Virus record (IMG/VR): IMGVR_UViG_3300027754_000391
Span: 1 to 25,669 of that record
Direction: 5' to 3' (one strand)
Source of the DNA: a virus
DNA length: 25,669 bases
The notes beneath the pieces were generated by a model. That model was not told the DNA's origin and did not search any database. It saw only the letters and a list, made by a program, of their open reading frames with translations. The translations under genes were made by a program, and so were the position numbers. Position 1 is the first letter of the stretch. Every line of letters starts with the position of its first letter. Below are positions 1 to 10,354 of this stretch, one piece after another.

Positions 1-222
1 ATCCTGATTTGCCGCTATTTGTAACAGCAACTGTTTAATCTCTTGCATATCTTCTTCTAGTTTGTTCAATCGAGCTTTGTCTTCAGTCTTTTCTATTTGT
101 TGTCTTTTTGCAAGCTCACGTTTCATATAATACTCATTTAGACCATTTCTATCTGTATTTAGAATGGCCTTAGAATCAGTATCTCTAACGAATGGTGTAT
201 CATTAACTTGTACTAGTGGCAT
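1..222 (-). CDS. Small coiled-coil protein, partial (3' end outside window)
   Basis: The reading frame opens with ATG at 222-220 and stays open for 74 codons to the left edge, so the C-terminus is missing. The start follows the DUF4815 gene stop by one base, with a GGAG Shine-Dalgarno sequence six bases upstream of the ATG, placed inside the last codons of that gene. The N-terminus reads MPLVQVNDTPFVRD, followed by an SKAILNTDRNGLNEYY stretch. From about residue 34 it is a highly charged, Lys/Glu/Gln-rich helix with leucines at heptad-like spacing (KLEEDMQEIKQLLLQI), so a coiled coil is likely. Small proteins of this style follow the large baseplate protein in some marine T4-like phages, but I do not know a function. 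An accessory baseplate or fibre-linking role is inferred from position only. Confidence 0.75.
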   Translation of the reverse strand, partial: MPLVQVNDTPFVRDTDSKAILNTDRNGLNEYYMKRELAKRQQIEKTEDKARLNKLEEDMQEIKQLLLQIAANQD

Positions 223-223
223 A

Positions 224-3200
224 TTATACTCCCGATGGGAATGCAATTGCACGAAGATCACGCACTTTTGGAACATCAACTGTATCTATACCAGTCATAA
301 CAACTTTAATAGCAAATGTTCTAAATGTAGAGAATCCAGTTGTTGAAGTTGTGTATGCAACAGAATTGTTTGCAACACCACCAGTTCCTGGTGCAAAAGT
401 TAATTCACGATAATCATTTCTATTTGTAGCAACAAAGTTTTCGTTACCAAGTTCTGTCATCAATTGATAGTTTTTATTATCAAATAAATCACTATCAGAC
501 TTAGAAAGGATTTTGTAATAAACATATATGTTAGAATTTGATGGTTTGTATCCAGTCAAATAAACACGAAGATCACCAGAATCAAATCCATCATTTAGAA
601 TAACTTTACGGGTCATATAACGCACATTAGCATTACCACCAAGTTGTTTATCTTCACCATTATATGTAACAGCCGCACCAGAACCACCGCCTGATCCAGG
701 AGTTATCGTAATCGTTGGTGATGTTGTATAACCAATACCACCATTTGTGATATAAACAGAATTGATTGTATTAGATAGAACATTTGCCGAAGCAGTTGCA
801 CCAACACCCCCACCACCTGTGATTGAAACAGTAACGTCAGTAGAATTGGCATAACCAGTTCCTGATGATGTGATAAAGATTTCAGAGTTTCTTAGTGGCA
901 GATTGTTAATAATATTTTCAACAATAGTAGCACCAGATCGTGAAGAATCTACAACAGGACTTATGGCAGGATTCAATGTTGACATTACTGCCTGTAAGAC
1001 AAACGAATTATTACTTGTTGTAATAACACGGCGTCCAAATCCATCATCCATATAATAATCTTGCAATGGAAGAATAGGTTGGAAACCAGTTGAACCACCA
1101 CCAGCATCTACTGTAGTGTTAAATGAGTATGCAACAGATGTATTACCAAGGACTAAATCGTTAGTAATCAAATGTGTCAAATCGTATGGTACATTTGAAC
1201 TTGGCGCAATTACATTAAACTTCAATGTGGCCGCTGTTCTTGAAAATACACTTCTGTATATTCGGAACAACATATCAGATGTTTGATCCGCAGTCCATGT
1301 AGAACCATTTTGTGATAAGAATAGAGATCCACCATATGCCTGTTCTGAAATTTGTCGTTGTTGTACGATATCTAATTTACCAATTTCAGCAACATATGTT
1401 TCATATTTGTTAGAATTGGAAAAGAATACAAATGAGTGTTCACCAGGCTGCATATAAATTGGTGAATCAAACTTAAACTCAGTATAACTATTTGCATCAT
1501 CTAAATTTGGACTATCTGTTGTTTTAACTTTGTCTGGTGTCAGAGTAACTGTACCATTTGGATAAATGACAGATGCAGATGGTACACCATTTACTGTTGG
1601 TCTAAGTTGTAGTGTAACAGGAACAACAGCATCTTTTGATTTAAAACATGCACGAATTCTACTAAGATACATTCCTTGTGGATATGTATTTGGGTCAATC
1701 AAAAATGTTTGTGCAAGTGGATCATACCAACCAACAATACCCTGTGTTGTAGAAACACCAGTAACTTTAGAAATTGGTTGTGCTTGTGATACAGCCGTTC
1801 TTTGAACTGTTGGTTGTGTAATAGAAAGAATTGTCGCCTCAACTGTTTGTACAGCACCTTGAGCAAAGAATGATGCATCGCCGTTAGTTGTAGACGAGAC
1901 AACATCGTTGATGTTATTATCAATTAGACGAACTTTCTTTTCACCAATTCTAAATGTTGATGCGGGTATTGTAAAGATACCTGCAACATCACCAGCGGCA
2001 GTTGTTTTCATTCTACCAATAGAGTAAGATGAATCATTGGCAATAGGAGTTGTTGTCCATGTGCCAGAAATCATTGCAACTCTTGTTGCAGGATTATATG
2101 ATGTGATTGTTGCAGTTTGGCCAAGACCTGTTCCAGCAGCAACAAAAATTACAGATGCATTGTAATCCGAAACATTGTTTGCAGAATTAGCATCAACCGC
2201 TAATGTAATAGAGTTAGTATTTGCGGCAGTAGCACGACCTGTATAATGGTCATAACGAACAATCTTAGAAGATGTTCCTGTAGATTGGCCAATCAAATTT
2301 GCAGAAGCGAGATTATAAGAACCAGTTGGTTGATTATTAACAATGAAAACTTCAGTATTAGATGTTCTTACTACATATGCAGTACCAACAGAAGCTGCAG
2401 TACTATTGTTGTAAATAGTTACTTGTTCAAAATTACCAATCTCAGTTCTGTAACCAAGGTTGTTGTTTTGTAATGTAAACTTGTTTGCTCGATTTGTATA
2501 TGCTTCAACAGCTGTTGTATCAAAGAATGGATATAATGTTGTGTTTGGTTTAAAATCAGAACCAACCATCAAAATTCCCTTACTTCTCATGTAAGGAATA
2601 ATAGATAGGTCAACTAATCTGTCACCAATGCTTTGTCTAATAGTTTCTGGAGCAATGTGTGAATAAAGACCTGTACGAGTACCAGTACCAGTTGCAGTTG
2701 TTGTAGTTGTTTGCGTTCCCATGATGGATATACCACCGCGGAAATCAATGAATGCAGGACCAGTTGTTGATGTAGTTGTTCCTGTCCAATTATCTTGCCA
2801 TGCACCCCATGTGTAATCATATGGTGTAGTCAATGAAGTAATTCTACTCCATGCATCCGCATCTCCACCGATATTAACTACAACATCAGGTTGACGATTT
2901 GTATCTAACCAGATATCCGTCGTAGGATCAATTGAAATTTTACCAATATAATTAGTAATGTTAAAAGGATTGATACTTGTTGCTTTTGACGCCTTTGGTT
3001 GGTCAATGAACATAGTATCAGTGGAACTTACAGTAATAGAAGTTCCGTTCTGTGTAAATCCAGAAGAATTAGCGGAATCAAATTGTAAAGAAATAGAACT
3101 CACATTAAATGAAGGAACTAATTCTTTTGCTCTTGGCCAAACAGCAGCTTTATAATCTGGTTTTGCAACATCGGCAACACCAGAACCAGTAAATGAATCT

Positions 3201-6193
3201 ACAATAATACCATTTTTAAATCTTGGTAAGTTTTGAGAATCAAGAATTGTCAAGTCTTGTTTAGAAACAGTATTTTGTTCTAATAAAGATAATGAAGTAT
3301 AGTACTCAAGATTTTCAATACGTTTTTCGATAACACCAATATCTTTCATAGTATATCTTCTATAATTGATAAATTGAGTGCTTACATTTGACGTATTCGC
3401 AACATAAGCTGGATTACGCAAAATGTACAATGTCATTGAGTTATCTTTGTCTTTAGGATCATTTGGATATAAAGATGACACACCTTTTATTACCTCAAAA
3501 GTTTTATCTTTATTTAAAACAATTTTGTCATGTCTTGGCAAATAATAACTGTAACTCAAAAGAATATCGGAACCATTCTCAGGTATTTTTGGACCAGTTG
3601 ATGAAGAATCAACATCAAACACAACCGTATTTGCCGTTGCAGCAGTTGCTGTAGCACGAACTGGTCTAAAGTCTAAACAATCACGAAGTGGATAGTTTGT
3701 GCCAGTAGATGCAATATATGTTGGAATGTTTTCGTATGTGTAGCTACTGTATGAGTCGTTTGTAAAGAATCCAGCACCAGACGATGAAAATCTGTCAAAC
3801 TTAATAACAAGAGGACCAACAGGTGTTGAATAACCAGGATTCAATTTAATTGAAGAATGGTCATAGAATGAATCTCTTTGACCAGTGTCTAATGTGTATC
3901 GTGCAGTAACATCGATAGCACTTGCAACATTTGCCTGAGTAATATATGTATTGTTGAAATCTAAAATAGAAACAATTCGAATAACGTCAGATGTGTACAA
4001 TGATTGTGCAACACTTGGTACTCTAACAATGTTATTAGCGGCAATTTGAATTTGGCCGTTTGATGCATAAAGATTCACACCACCATTGGCAAATATGTTT
4101 ACGCCAGCGGATAATTGTAATGAAGTATTTGCAGGTGTATATGTTTTAGTTTTTGGATTTGGTGCAGTTGCATCAATTGTTGCATATACGTTTGCAGTTA
4201 AATTAAGACCATTTGTGATTGTAATTTTTCTTGTTGCTTGGTCAACTGTAAATAAATTAGCAGGAATAGTTTTACCTACTTCATATGCAGAAGAACCAGC
4301 TGCAGTCACAACAACTTGATAGTTTGCCTGTCTTGTACTTGTTGATGTGGCAGTAGATAATGCTTCACCAGTGCCAACAGATAATGCTGAAGATTGTAAA
4401 CCAGCACTAAATCCAACAGATTCATACAGTCTTCTGTATGATAATGAGAGACCAGTAATTGAACTATTAGCAATAAAGTTTTCGCCCAACTTAAACAATA
4501 GAGGTTCTGTATTAGTATCACTAATGAATACATCATCAAAAACTGTAGAATGATCTTTTGAACGCTGATCGATATCAACAGCAGCAACTCTTGCAGTTGC
4601 ACCAGCACCATTAGTAACAACAATTGAGTTTACATCATTAAATTCAAAGTCGATTGAATATGCAGATGCATTTGTTAGTGTTGTAACAAAAGGAGGATCT
4701 ATAGTAATTGTCTGATTTACACCACTATAGTTTGTAATCATTCTAGCTGGTTCACCAAGACCTGGTCCACTAGTAATTCTAAACTTCGCACCAATATATG
4801 CGTTATCAGTAACCAATCTATTATTGGCTGCAATCATTGTGTTAGCGATTTGAACTGCACTAACATTAATTGCTGTGTTAACTGTACCAGTCAATGAACC
4901 AACATTTACATCAAACAAGAAAGCCTTGTACTGATATGTCGCAGAGTTAGATGTGTTTGCTGTTGAATCAAATCCAATAGATTTAATTCTTGCAGTACCA
5001 ATCTTTGTATTAGAAATAGTTGCAGTAGATGTTACATTAATTACAGAATTTGGAACACAATGTAAATCTACAGTCTGTAAACTATTAATTGGCAATGTGC
5101 CATAAAGTGTATTTGCGTAGACATAATATCCATAGTCTGCGGTAATACGCTTACTCACTACACTTTCAGTTTCTCTTGGTTTTGGAATGATAAGTGTAGT
5201 AGGTGAAACCGTTTCAAATTCGTAACCATAAACATATGCCTTGCCTGGAGACAAGATAACTTCCATATTAGCTGTATTTGCTGCGGATGTGTTTAGTGTT
5301 AAATTAAATGGTCTAACGGTGTAGTTACCCGATTCATCAAATGTTCTACGTGCTAAAGTGTCCTCTAATACTGAATAGATTGGGAATCTAGCGTACTTTG
5401 TTAAAGCACCTTCTTCAATTCTAGCTAACTCAAGGAACTGAGTATCGTCTGTAGACTCAATACTTCTTTGTGATAGTGTTAAATTAACTTTATATCTATC
5501 AGATCCAGGTGCTTGATAGTTGGAAGCATCTTGTGCTGGATCTAAAAGAGTTGTATCAGATGTATATGATACTGTGGATTCTGTAATTTCAAAACCTACT
5601 CTTGCATTTGCAGTATTTGAATATTTTGAAACGGCAATAGTTTGTGCATCATTCTTAACAAAGAAACCTTCATAGTAATACACACCTTCATTGACAGAGA
5701 AGATTTGACCAGTGCCTATACCAGCAGTTGCAATATTAGCAGAAACAGTATCAGTTTCATAAGTCTTGATTGTGTCACCGGCAGCAAACTCTGTACCATA
5801 AATGTATTTTACCAATAGAGTTTTTGGATCACCAGTACCTGCATCTGCATCGAATGCTTTAAGGACAAGAGCTTTCTTTGTTGGATTTGTATTATCATCA
5901 ACAAGTGTCTTGTCAATAAAGTTATTTGCTGTTACAGCAGAACCCAAGAATGTAGAATCTAACTTTAGATATGTTACATTTTGGAAAAAAGTTTGACCAC
6001 CAGTTACAACAGAACCGTTCTTATATACAGAATTACCAAAGCGTTGAACTTGCTTTTGTAAAATTGTTTGTAGTTGTGTTAACTCACGAGCTTGAACCGC
6101 ATATCCTGGCTTAAACAACATACGAAGAAATTTCTTATCTTCATCATAGTCATCATAATATGGGTTTACATTAAAATTGGTATCAAGAGCCAT
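224..6193 (-). CDS. Giant DUF4815-type baseplate/fibre structural protein (1989 aa)
   Basis: The N-terminus (YYDDYDEDKKFLRMLFKPG, then QARELTQLQTILQKQ, residues about 13-50) matches what I know as the DUF4815 domain of cyanophage and related myovirus virion proteins. The rest is Ser/Thr/Asn/Val-rich, predicted beta structure. A conserved block near residues 1480-1700 (SRIRACFKSKDAVVPVTLQL, then MQPGEHSFVFFSN) resembles the beta-sandwich found in these proteins. Close to the C-terminus are two GxGY...VTI..GGGxGA repeats (DNA about 660-885). A strong AAGGA Shine-Dalgarno precedes the ATG by six bases, and the gene starts nine bases after gp8. No gp9, gp10, gp11 or gp12 homologue follows gp8 as in T4, so this protein probably takes over the outer baseplate or fibre-attachment role. 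That role is inferred. Structural identity is fairly secure; receptor binding is unproven. Confidence 0.85.
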   Translation of the reverse strand: MALDTNFNVNPYYDDYDEDKKFLRMLFKPGYAVQARELTQLQTILQKQVQRFGNSVYKNGSVVTGGQTFFQNVTYLKLDSTFLGSAVTANNFIDKTLVDDNTNPTKKALVLKAFDADAGTGDPKTLLVKYIYGTEFAAGDTIKTYETDTVSANIATAGIGTGQIFSVNEGVYYYEGFFVKNDAQTIAVSKYSNTANARVGFEITESTVSYTSDTTLLDPAQDASNYQAPGSDRYKVNLTLSQRSIESTDDTQFLELARIEEGALTKYARFPIYSVLEDTLARRTFDESGNYTVRPFNLTLNTSAANTANMEVILSPGKAYVYGYEFETVSPTTLIIPKPRETESVVSKRITADYGYYVYANTLYGTLPINSLQTVDLHCVPNSVINVTSTATISNTKIGTARIKSIGFDSTANTSNSATYQYKAFLFDVNVGSLTGTVNTAINVSAVQIANTMIAANNRLVTDNAYIGAKFRITSGPGLGEPARMITNYSGVNQTITIDPPFVTTLTNASAYSIDFEFNDVNSIVVTNGAGATARVAAVDIDQRSKDHSTVFDDVFISDTNTEPLLFKLGENFIANSSITGLSLSYRRLYESVGFSAGLQSSALSVGTGEALSTATSTSTRQANYQVVVTAAGSSAYEVGKTIPANLFTVDQATRKITITNGLNLTANVYATIDATAPNPKTKTYTPANTSLQLSAGVNIFANGGVNLYASNGQIQIAANNIVRVPSVAQSLYTSDVIRIVSILDFNNTYITQANVASAIDVTARYTLDTGQRDSFYDHSSIKLNPGYSTPVGPLVIKFDRFSSSGAGFFTNDSYSSYTYENIPTYIASTGTNYPLRDCLDFRPVRATATAATANTVVFDVDSSSTGPKIPENGSDILLSYSYYLPRHDKIVLNKDKTFEVIKGVSSLYPNDPKDKDNSMTLYILRNPAYVANTSNVSTQFINYRRYTMKDIGVIEKRIENLEYYTSLSLLEQNTVSKQDLTILDSQNLPRFKNGIIVDSFTGSGVADVAKPDYKAAVWPRAKELVPSFNVSSISLQFDSANSSGFTQNGTSITVSSTDTMFIDQPKASKATSINPFNITNYIGKISIDPTTDIWLDTNRQPDVVVNIGGDADAWSRITSLTTPYDYTWGAWQDNWTGTTTSTTGPAFIDFRGGISIMGTQTTTTTATGTGTRTGLYSHIAPETIRQSIGDRLVDLSIIPYMRSKGILMVGSDFKPNTTLYPFFDTTAVEAYTNRANKFTLQNNNLGYRTEIGNFEQVTIYNNSTAASVGTAYVVRTSNTEVFIVNNQPTGSYNLASANLIGQSTGTSSKIVRYDHYTGRATAANTNSITLAVDANSANNVSDYNASVIFVAAGTGLGQTATITSYNPATRVAMISGTWTTTPIANDSSYSIGRMKTTAAGDVAGIFTIPASTFRIGEKKVRLIDNNINDVVSSTTNGDASFFAQGAVQTVEATILSITQPTVQRTAVSQAQPISKVTGVSTTQGIVGWYDPLAQTFLIDPNTYPQGMYLSRIRACFKSKDAVVPVTLQLRPTVNGVPSASVIYPNGTVTLTPDKVKTTDSPNLDDANSYTEFKFDSPIYMQPGEHSFVFFSNSNKYETYVAEIGKLDIVQQRQISEQAYGGSLFLSQNGSTWTADQTSDMLFRIYRSVFSRTAATLKFNVIAPSSNVPYDLTHLITNDLVLGNTSVAYSFNTTVDAGGGSTGFQPILPLQDYYMDDGFGRRVITTSNNSFVLQAVMSTLNPAISPVVDSSRSGATIVENIINNLPLRNSEIFITSSGTGYANSTDVTVSITGGGGVGATASANVLSNTINSVYITNGGIGYTTSPTITITPGSGGGSGAAVTYNGEDKQLGGNANVRYMTRKVILNDGFDSGDLRVYLTGYKPSNSNIYVYYKILSKSDSDLFDNKNYQLMTELGNENFVATNRNDYRELTFAPGTGGVANNSVAYTTSTTGFSTFRTFAIKVVMTGIDTVDVPKVRDLRAIAFPSGV

Positions 6194-6202
6194 TGACTAT
6201 CC

Positions 6203-7804
6203 TTAGAAACTTACGACTAGTTTAATATTTTCAGCTTGACCGTCAGCACGATCAATCTTTGTTGTGTTTTCGATATATAACATATCACCAGTATATGGTT
6301 GAAATTCTGGATTTTTTACCGCAGTTACAGTTCTAGAAACACCAGAACCAACGCCGATTAACGGCAAACCAGTAATAAAATTACCTTGTACTTTAGACAA
6401 ATGTACACCATTTGTCGTTTGTGAGTTTACGAATCCATATGCATTCGGGTTAACTACCGATCCTTGATAAACATATTCGTTCAAAGTAAATGCACCACCA
6501 GCAACAACGTCTAAATTTGTAGTTTGAGAAACAACAGAATTAGCAGTACTTGTATTAGCTGCAATCGATAACCCATATTTATACGGGTCTCTTAACAATC
6601 CAAACTGTCTAAATGAAGTATCTACAGAAATTAATCCCTGTTCTGTAGAGTCAATTTCACCAACTCGTACTGCAACCATAACATTATTTGCATTCAATTC
6701 TTTCGCAGGATTGAATGAGTGTCCAAACTTTGGTGGTAAAATAACTCTTGCGACTGCACCAGAGCCTGAACCATAGATATATGCATTCGCTCTAGAGTAA
6801 CCAGAACCAATAGTCGATACAGTTATTTTAGAAACATTAGCAGATGCAGCAGCAACACCAGATGCTGTATTAGACAAAACAGCAGAAGCAACTGCACCAA
6901 TACCGTCTCCATAGATGTAAACTCTCGTTGAAATTGTAATATTATTTGCATTACCTCCAGCAGCAGTAGTTGCAGCTGATAATGTAATTGTACCAGTTGT
7001 ATTTGAAATAGAACTAACATATGCATCAGTCGGTAAACCAGTGCCTGTGATTGACAGATTACTTAGATTACCAAGTGTTGGAATACTGAAAACTGATAGT
7101 GTCAATGAAGTATTTGACAATTGTAAAACAGTTTGACCAGCAGTAAATGCATTGACTTTGATGTTTGAGGCTTGTCTATAGTTGAGACCCTTATTTGTCA
7201 ACACGATTGTAGTCAATTCACCATCAACTACACCAGCTGAATTTACACCATAGTCTAGTGCAGCTGTTGAAGTTGGTGCTGGCGCCCAAGAAGTTGTAAG
7301 AAATTTATTTGATGGTTTAATATTGTACATATATTTCCACACATAACCATCAGCAGTAGAAATATTACCATTAGAAGTTGTATAGTCACCTGTTGGTTCT
7401 ATACTAGAATTTGCAGACGCACTATTAGAAACACACTTATATACGTTTCTGGCCGATGTAATGACATACATCGGTTTTAAATTTTGAGTTGTATTAGAAG
7501 ACAGTAAAGTACCAATATCAATCGTATCATCGTATTGACGATATTGTGTATTAGATGTCCAGTTATTTCTTGGTACAACCAATTGAACATCATTACCAGT
7601 TGCACGTTTTGCGGCAAAGATATTATCCCAAGTTACTTTCTCAGTTGTGATCGTATCAACTATAGAATCTGGAGAAGCTTCATTTGCATAGGGAACGTGA
7701 TTGCCAATAAACACATAATATACTGTTGGCACACCCTCAGAGAACGATTCTTTGAATTGTTCTGCGTTATTGAATGATAATTTTTTATTGATTATTGCTG
7801 TCAT
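6203..7804 (-). CDS. 8: Baseplate wedge protein gp8, enlarged
   Basis: This is the wedge subunit that in T4 forms a dimer on the outer wedge and binds gp7, gp10 and gp6. Recognition comes from matches to T4 gp8 at both ends: VPRNNW (T4: IPRRDW), SIEPTGDYTTSNGNISTADG leading into DGYVWKYMYNI (T4: TIEPGDGYVWEYLFEI), and a final GDMLYIENTTKIDRA...ENIKLVVSF (T4: GEMIYMENRPPI...INILFTF). At 533 residues it is about 200 longer than T4 gp8 (334). The extra length sits in the middle as Thr/Asn/Gly-rich beta repeats (about residues 190-360), including VSTIGSGYSRANAYIYGSG. There is no Shine-Dalgarno before the ATG. Instead a CATAAATA late-promoter-like motif ends six bases upstream, inside the stop region of the previous gene. 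Confidence 0.88.
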   Translation of the reverse strand: MTAIINKKLSFNNAEQFKESFSEGVPTVYYVFIGNHVPYANEASPDSIVDTITTEKVTWDNIFAAKRATGNDVQLVVPRNNWTSNTQYRQYDDTIDIGTLLSSNTTQNLKPMYVITSARNVYKCVSNSASANSSIEPTGDYTTSNGNISTADGYVWKYMYNIKPSNKFLTTSWAPAPTSTAALDYGVNSAGVVDGELTTIVLTNKGLNYRQASNIKVNAFTAGQTVLQLSNTSLTLSVFSIPTLGNLSNLSITGTGLPTDAYVSSISNTTGTITLSAATTAAGGNANNITISTRVYIYGDGIGAVASAVLSNTASGVAAASANVSKITVSTIGSGYSRANAYIYGSGSGAVARVILPPKFGHSFNPAKELNANNVMVAVRVGEIDSTEQGLISVDTSFRQFGLLRDPYKYGLSIAANTSTANSVVSQTTNLDVVAGGAFTLNEYVYQGSVVNPNAYGFVNSQTTNGVHLSKVQGNFITGLPLIGVGSGVSRTVTAVKNPEFQPYTGDMLYIENTTKIDRADGQAENIKLVVSF

Positions 7805-7810
7805 AAAGTC

Positions 7811-7818
7811 TATTTATG
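7811..7818 (-). promoter_or_regulatory. Late-promoter-like CATAAATA upstream of gp8
   Basis: On the minus strand the sequence is CATAAATA, one base off T4's TATAAATA and fitting the NATAAATA late motif described for cyanophages. It overlaps the TAA stop of the gp7-like gene, and its last base is six bases from the gp8 ATG. T4-like spacing would put the transcription start at or next to the ATG. Confidence 0.5.
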
Positions 7819-10354
7819 TCACTATAATTAAAGTTTCACTGCTAGAATTAGTAGTAAATGCAGAAGAAACAGAAATATTTGTGTTACTGATGATACTGTT
7901 TACAACTCTTAATTCACCATTAACTGCAATACTTGTACCAACAGTTAGTGTTCCTCTCGTATTTGCAATATTAAATTTAGTGTTTAGACCAGTAACATAG
8001 ATCGAACCACTTGCTACATTAACAGTACCAGAAATGGAATTTGCAGTTGATGTGTTTATGTAAATTGTATTAGCTGAAATAGCAGAATTCTTATTCAAAT
8101 CCGCATAGTTAACAAAACCAGCTGGATGTAATAACTCTTTAAGAATTGTTTTATATTTTGTAAATTGAGTTAACGAAGATGTGATGTATGAGTAATCAAC
8201 ATAGAAGTCACTGCCTTGAAGTTTTCGTTCTGAACTTGAAAGAATAGAATCTGAAGTTGTCCAACGGCCAGGCAATATAGAGTATGATGCACCAATTGTT
8301 GCAGTAGCAGTTGCAGTACCATCACCCTTAGTAGTCAAATCAACTTGTGGAATATATTGATAACCAGTACCACCACTCGTTACTTTGATTGTAATGATTT
8401 GACCAGGAACTGAATCAGTCAAAGCACTCAATCTTTCACCATCACCTATTAAAGAAGTGATTGCGACATTCGCACCAGAACCAGTTGTTGATGAAACTGA
8501 AACAGTTGGGAAACTACCCTGAGTGTAGTTAATACCACCAATAGTACCCCTCGATAAAGAACCGATTGGTGAATTATTTGACCATACAGTACCATCACTA
8601 AATGAGAAAGCTGCATTAACAGTTGCCGATGTAGAAGAAGTTACCGCATTAATAAATCGTTCTTGGCTTCTAATTGTAATTTTATCTCCAACACCCAATT
8701 CAGTACCAAATGCAGTACCAGTACCAACAACAACAATTGAATTGTTTAATACGTTTGCAGTACCAGCAACTCTCTGAGATTGTGGTCTAATTTTTGTAAT
8801 TGTACCAGAACCTTGAACTTCAGTTACGGCAGCAGCTGCACCATAACCATATGTACCAGATGGATTTGTTCCAAAAATAATTTCATCACCAACTTTATAG
8901 TTTACACCACCATTGTTAACATCAATTCTACCGACTGAACGATATGACTTAATGTCATAGATTGCACTGCCAAGAAGATAACGAGCGCCTTCTGAATCAA
9001 GTATTGCAGTATTAACCGAAGTGTTTGAGAACAAAATAACAGCGTTAGTCATTGGACCAAGGTCTGATATAGTCAATGTTGTTAGTGCATCAAAGATTCT
9101 AGTACTGATGTTTTCGCCAGCGGGAATAACTTGTGATGGGAATCCATAATCTGCAGCTGATAATGCTATATTAGAATATGAATTGATAACGTCATCATTA
9201 ATAAGGAATGAAATTGCCGCATTTGCACCAGATGTATCAACAGCATCAATCGCACCAGTAATGAATGTATCACCTGGAGTATTTGAACTTGAAATTAATG
9301 ACGCAGTATGAAATCCTGCACCACCATAATTAACAACAATTCTATTAGTAATACCAATTGTAACAGACTCAACTTCAGCAGCTGCCACAGATGTGGCACC
9401 ACCACCCAAGATGGTTAATTTATCACCAACATTATAAGATGCACCAGTTCCAGTAACTAGAATTGTTGTGAGAATTGAAAACGTATCTGCATTAAGAACA
9501 ATCTTTGTTCCATTTGGATCAATAATATCAGTTACAATTTGTTCACCATTAGTAAATATACCACTTAGAGTTTTTTTATCCATGAACAGTTCAAATGGTA
9601 AACCAAAATTCAAACGGTCCGTAATAATTCTTTTTGTTGCACGTTCAATAACTGCAATTGCACCAGAAGTTACACCAGTAACTTTTCTGTTGTTTAGTAA
9701 TGTAACATCAAAGTTACTGTAAACTGCTTTAATCTGTGAGTTTGCAGCTGGTGCAGAATTGAAAACTAATTTACGAGATTCTTTTCGTATACTGTAATCA
9801 GTACTGTATACTTTTAATACACCATCAACATACACAGAAACTTCATCAGTATTTACTGGTTGCGCCAAATAGAAAGTAGTATTTGCACCTGTGCCAGTAT
9901 ACACACTACGAATACCAGTTTCTAATTTTAAAATATTGTCAACTGTCCATTGGCCATCTGAAACTTTAAGAATGTTATTTTTTGGTAAAATAACTTCAAC
10001 TTCATCACCAAATAACAGTCTGAATAAAAGTTTAAAAGACTTCTCATTACCTCTTGCAAGATAAAGAGGCAATACATTCTTAATTAGTGTTTCTTTATTA
10101 ACTTGTACATCTCTAGGAATAAGAGCTGCGTACATATTAAAGAAACTTTGCTCAAAGGTACTAATAGATGCATCAACATCTGAAAGGTATCTTAAATCTT
10201 TACCTAATGATAATACATTATTCTTTTGAGTGCCTTGAGATTTTTCTAAAAACTCGTAGTAAGCTTCTAAAAATGAAATGAATATGGGATATTCGTCCCG
10301 AACAAATTCAGGAACTTGTTTACTAACAAGTAATGAGGTTTTGTAATCAGACAT
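7814..10354 (-). CDS. 7: gp7-like baseplate wedge protein (846 aa)
   Basis: The first 140 residues are helical: EYPIFISFLEAYYEFLE, a region of long amphipathic helices, then GNEKSFKLLFRLLFGDEVEV. These line up with the C-terminal part of T4 gp7 as I remember it (FEAFCEAYIQYLSDGYGTQ, then GIEASYKFLFKVLYNEEVEI). Near residue 740, LKELLHPAGF corresponds to T4 IRFVHPVGFGF. That T4 segment packs with gp6 in the wedge core bundle. Between these anchors lies a large insertion of Gly/Thr/Val-rich beta repeats (about residues 280-680). Two copies of a GTxxVxxxSxxVxGxxTxF module are at about 555-620 and near the C-terminus. Its position between gp6 and gp8 is the T4 order. The gene start overlaps the gp6 stop (TAATG) and has no strong Shine-Dalgarno, so translational coupling is likely. 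Naming it gp7 is an inference; being a wedge structural protein is much safer. Confidence 0.75.
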   Translation of the reverse strand: MSDYKTSLLVSKQVPEFVRDEYPIFISFLEAYYEFLEKSQGTQKNNVLSLGKDLRYLSDVDASISTFEQSFFNMYAALIPRDVQVNKETLIKNVLPLYLARGNEKSFKLLFRLLFGDEVEVILPKNNILKVSDGQWTVDNILKLETGIRSVYTGTGANTTFYLAQPVNTDEVSVYVDGVLKVYSTDYSIRKESRKLVFNSAPAANSQIKAVYSNFDVTLLNNRKVTGVTSGAIAVIERATKRIITDRLNFGLPFELFMDKKTLSGIFTNGEQIVTDIIDPNGTKIVLNADTFSILTTILVTGTGASYNVGDKLTILGGGATSVAAAEVESVTIGITNRIVVNYGGAGFHTASLISSSNTPGDTFITGAIDAVDTSGANAAISFLINDDVINSYSNIALSAADYGFPSQVIPAGENISTRIFDALTTLTISDLGPMTNAVILFSNTSVNTAILDSEGARYLLGSAIYDIKSYRSVGRIDVNNGGVNYKVGDEIIFGTNPSGTYGYGAAAAVTEVQGSGTITKIRPQSQRVAGTANVLNNSIVVVGTGTAFGTELGVGDKITIRSQERFINAVTSSTSATVNAAFSFSDGTVWSNNSPIGSLSRGTIGGINYTQGSFPTVSVSSTTGSGANVAITSLIGDGERLSALTDSVPGQIITIKVTSGGTGYQYIPQVDLTTKGDGTATATATIGASYSILPGRWTTSDSILSSSERKLQGSDFYVDYSYITSSLTQFTKYKTILKELLHPAGFVNYADLNKNSAISANTIYINTSTANSISGTVNVASGSIYVTGLNTKFNIANTRGTLTVGTSIAVNGELRVVNSIISNTNISVSSAFTTNSSSETLIIVT

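Noticed and set aside
9569-9590. Homopolymer A-run in the gp7-like gene as a second frameshift site
   Set aside because: The frame does not place it in X XXY YYZ register, and no long alternative frame follows.
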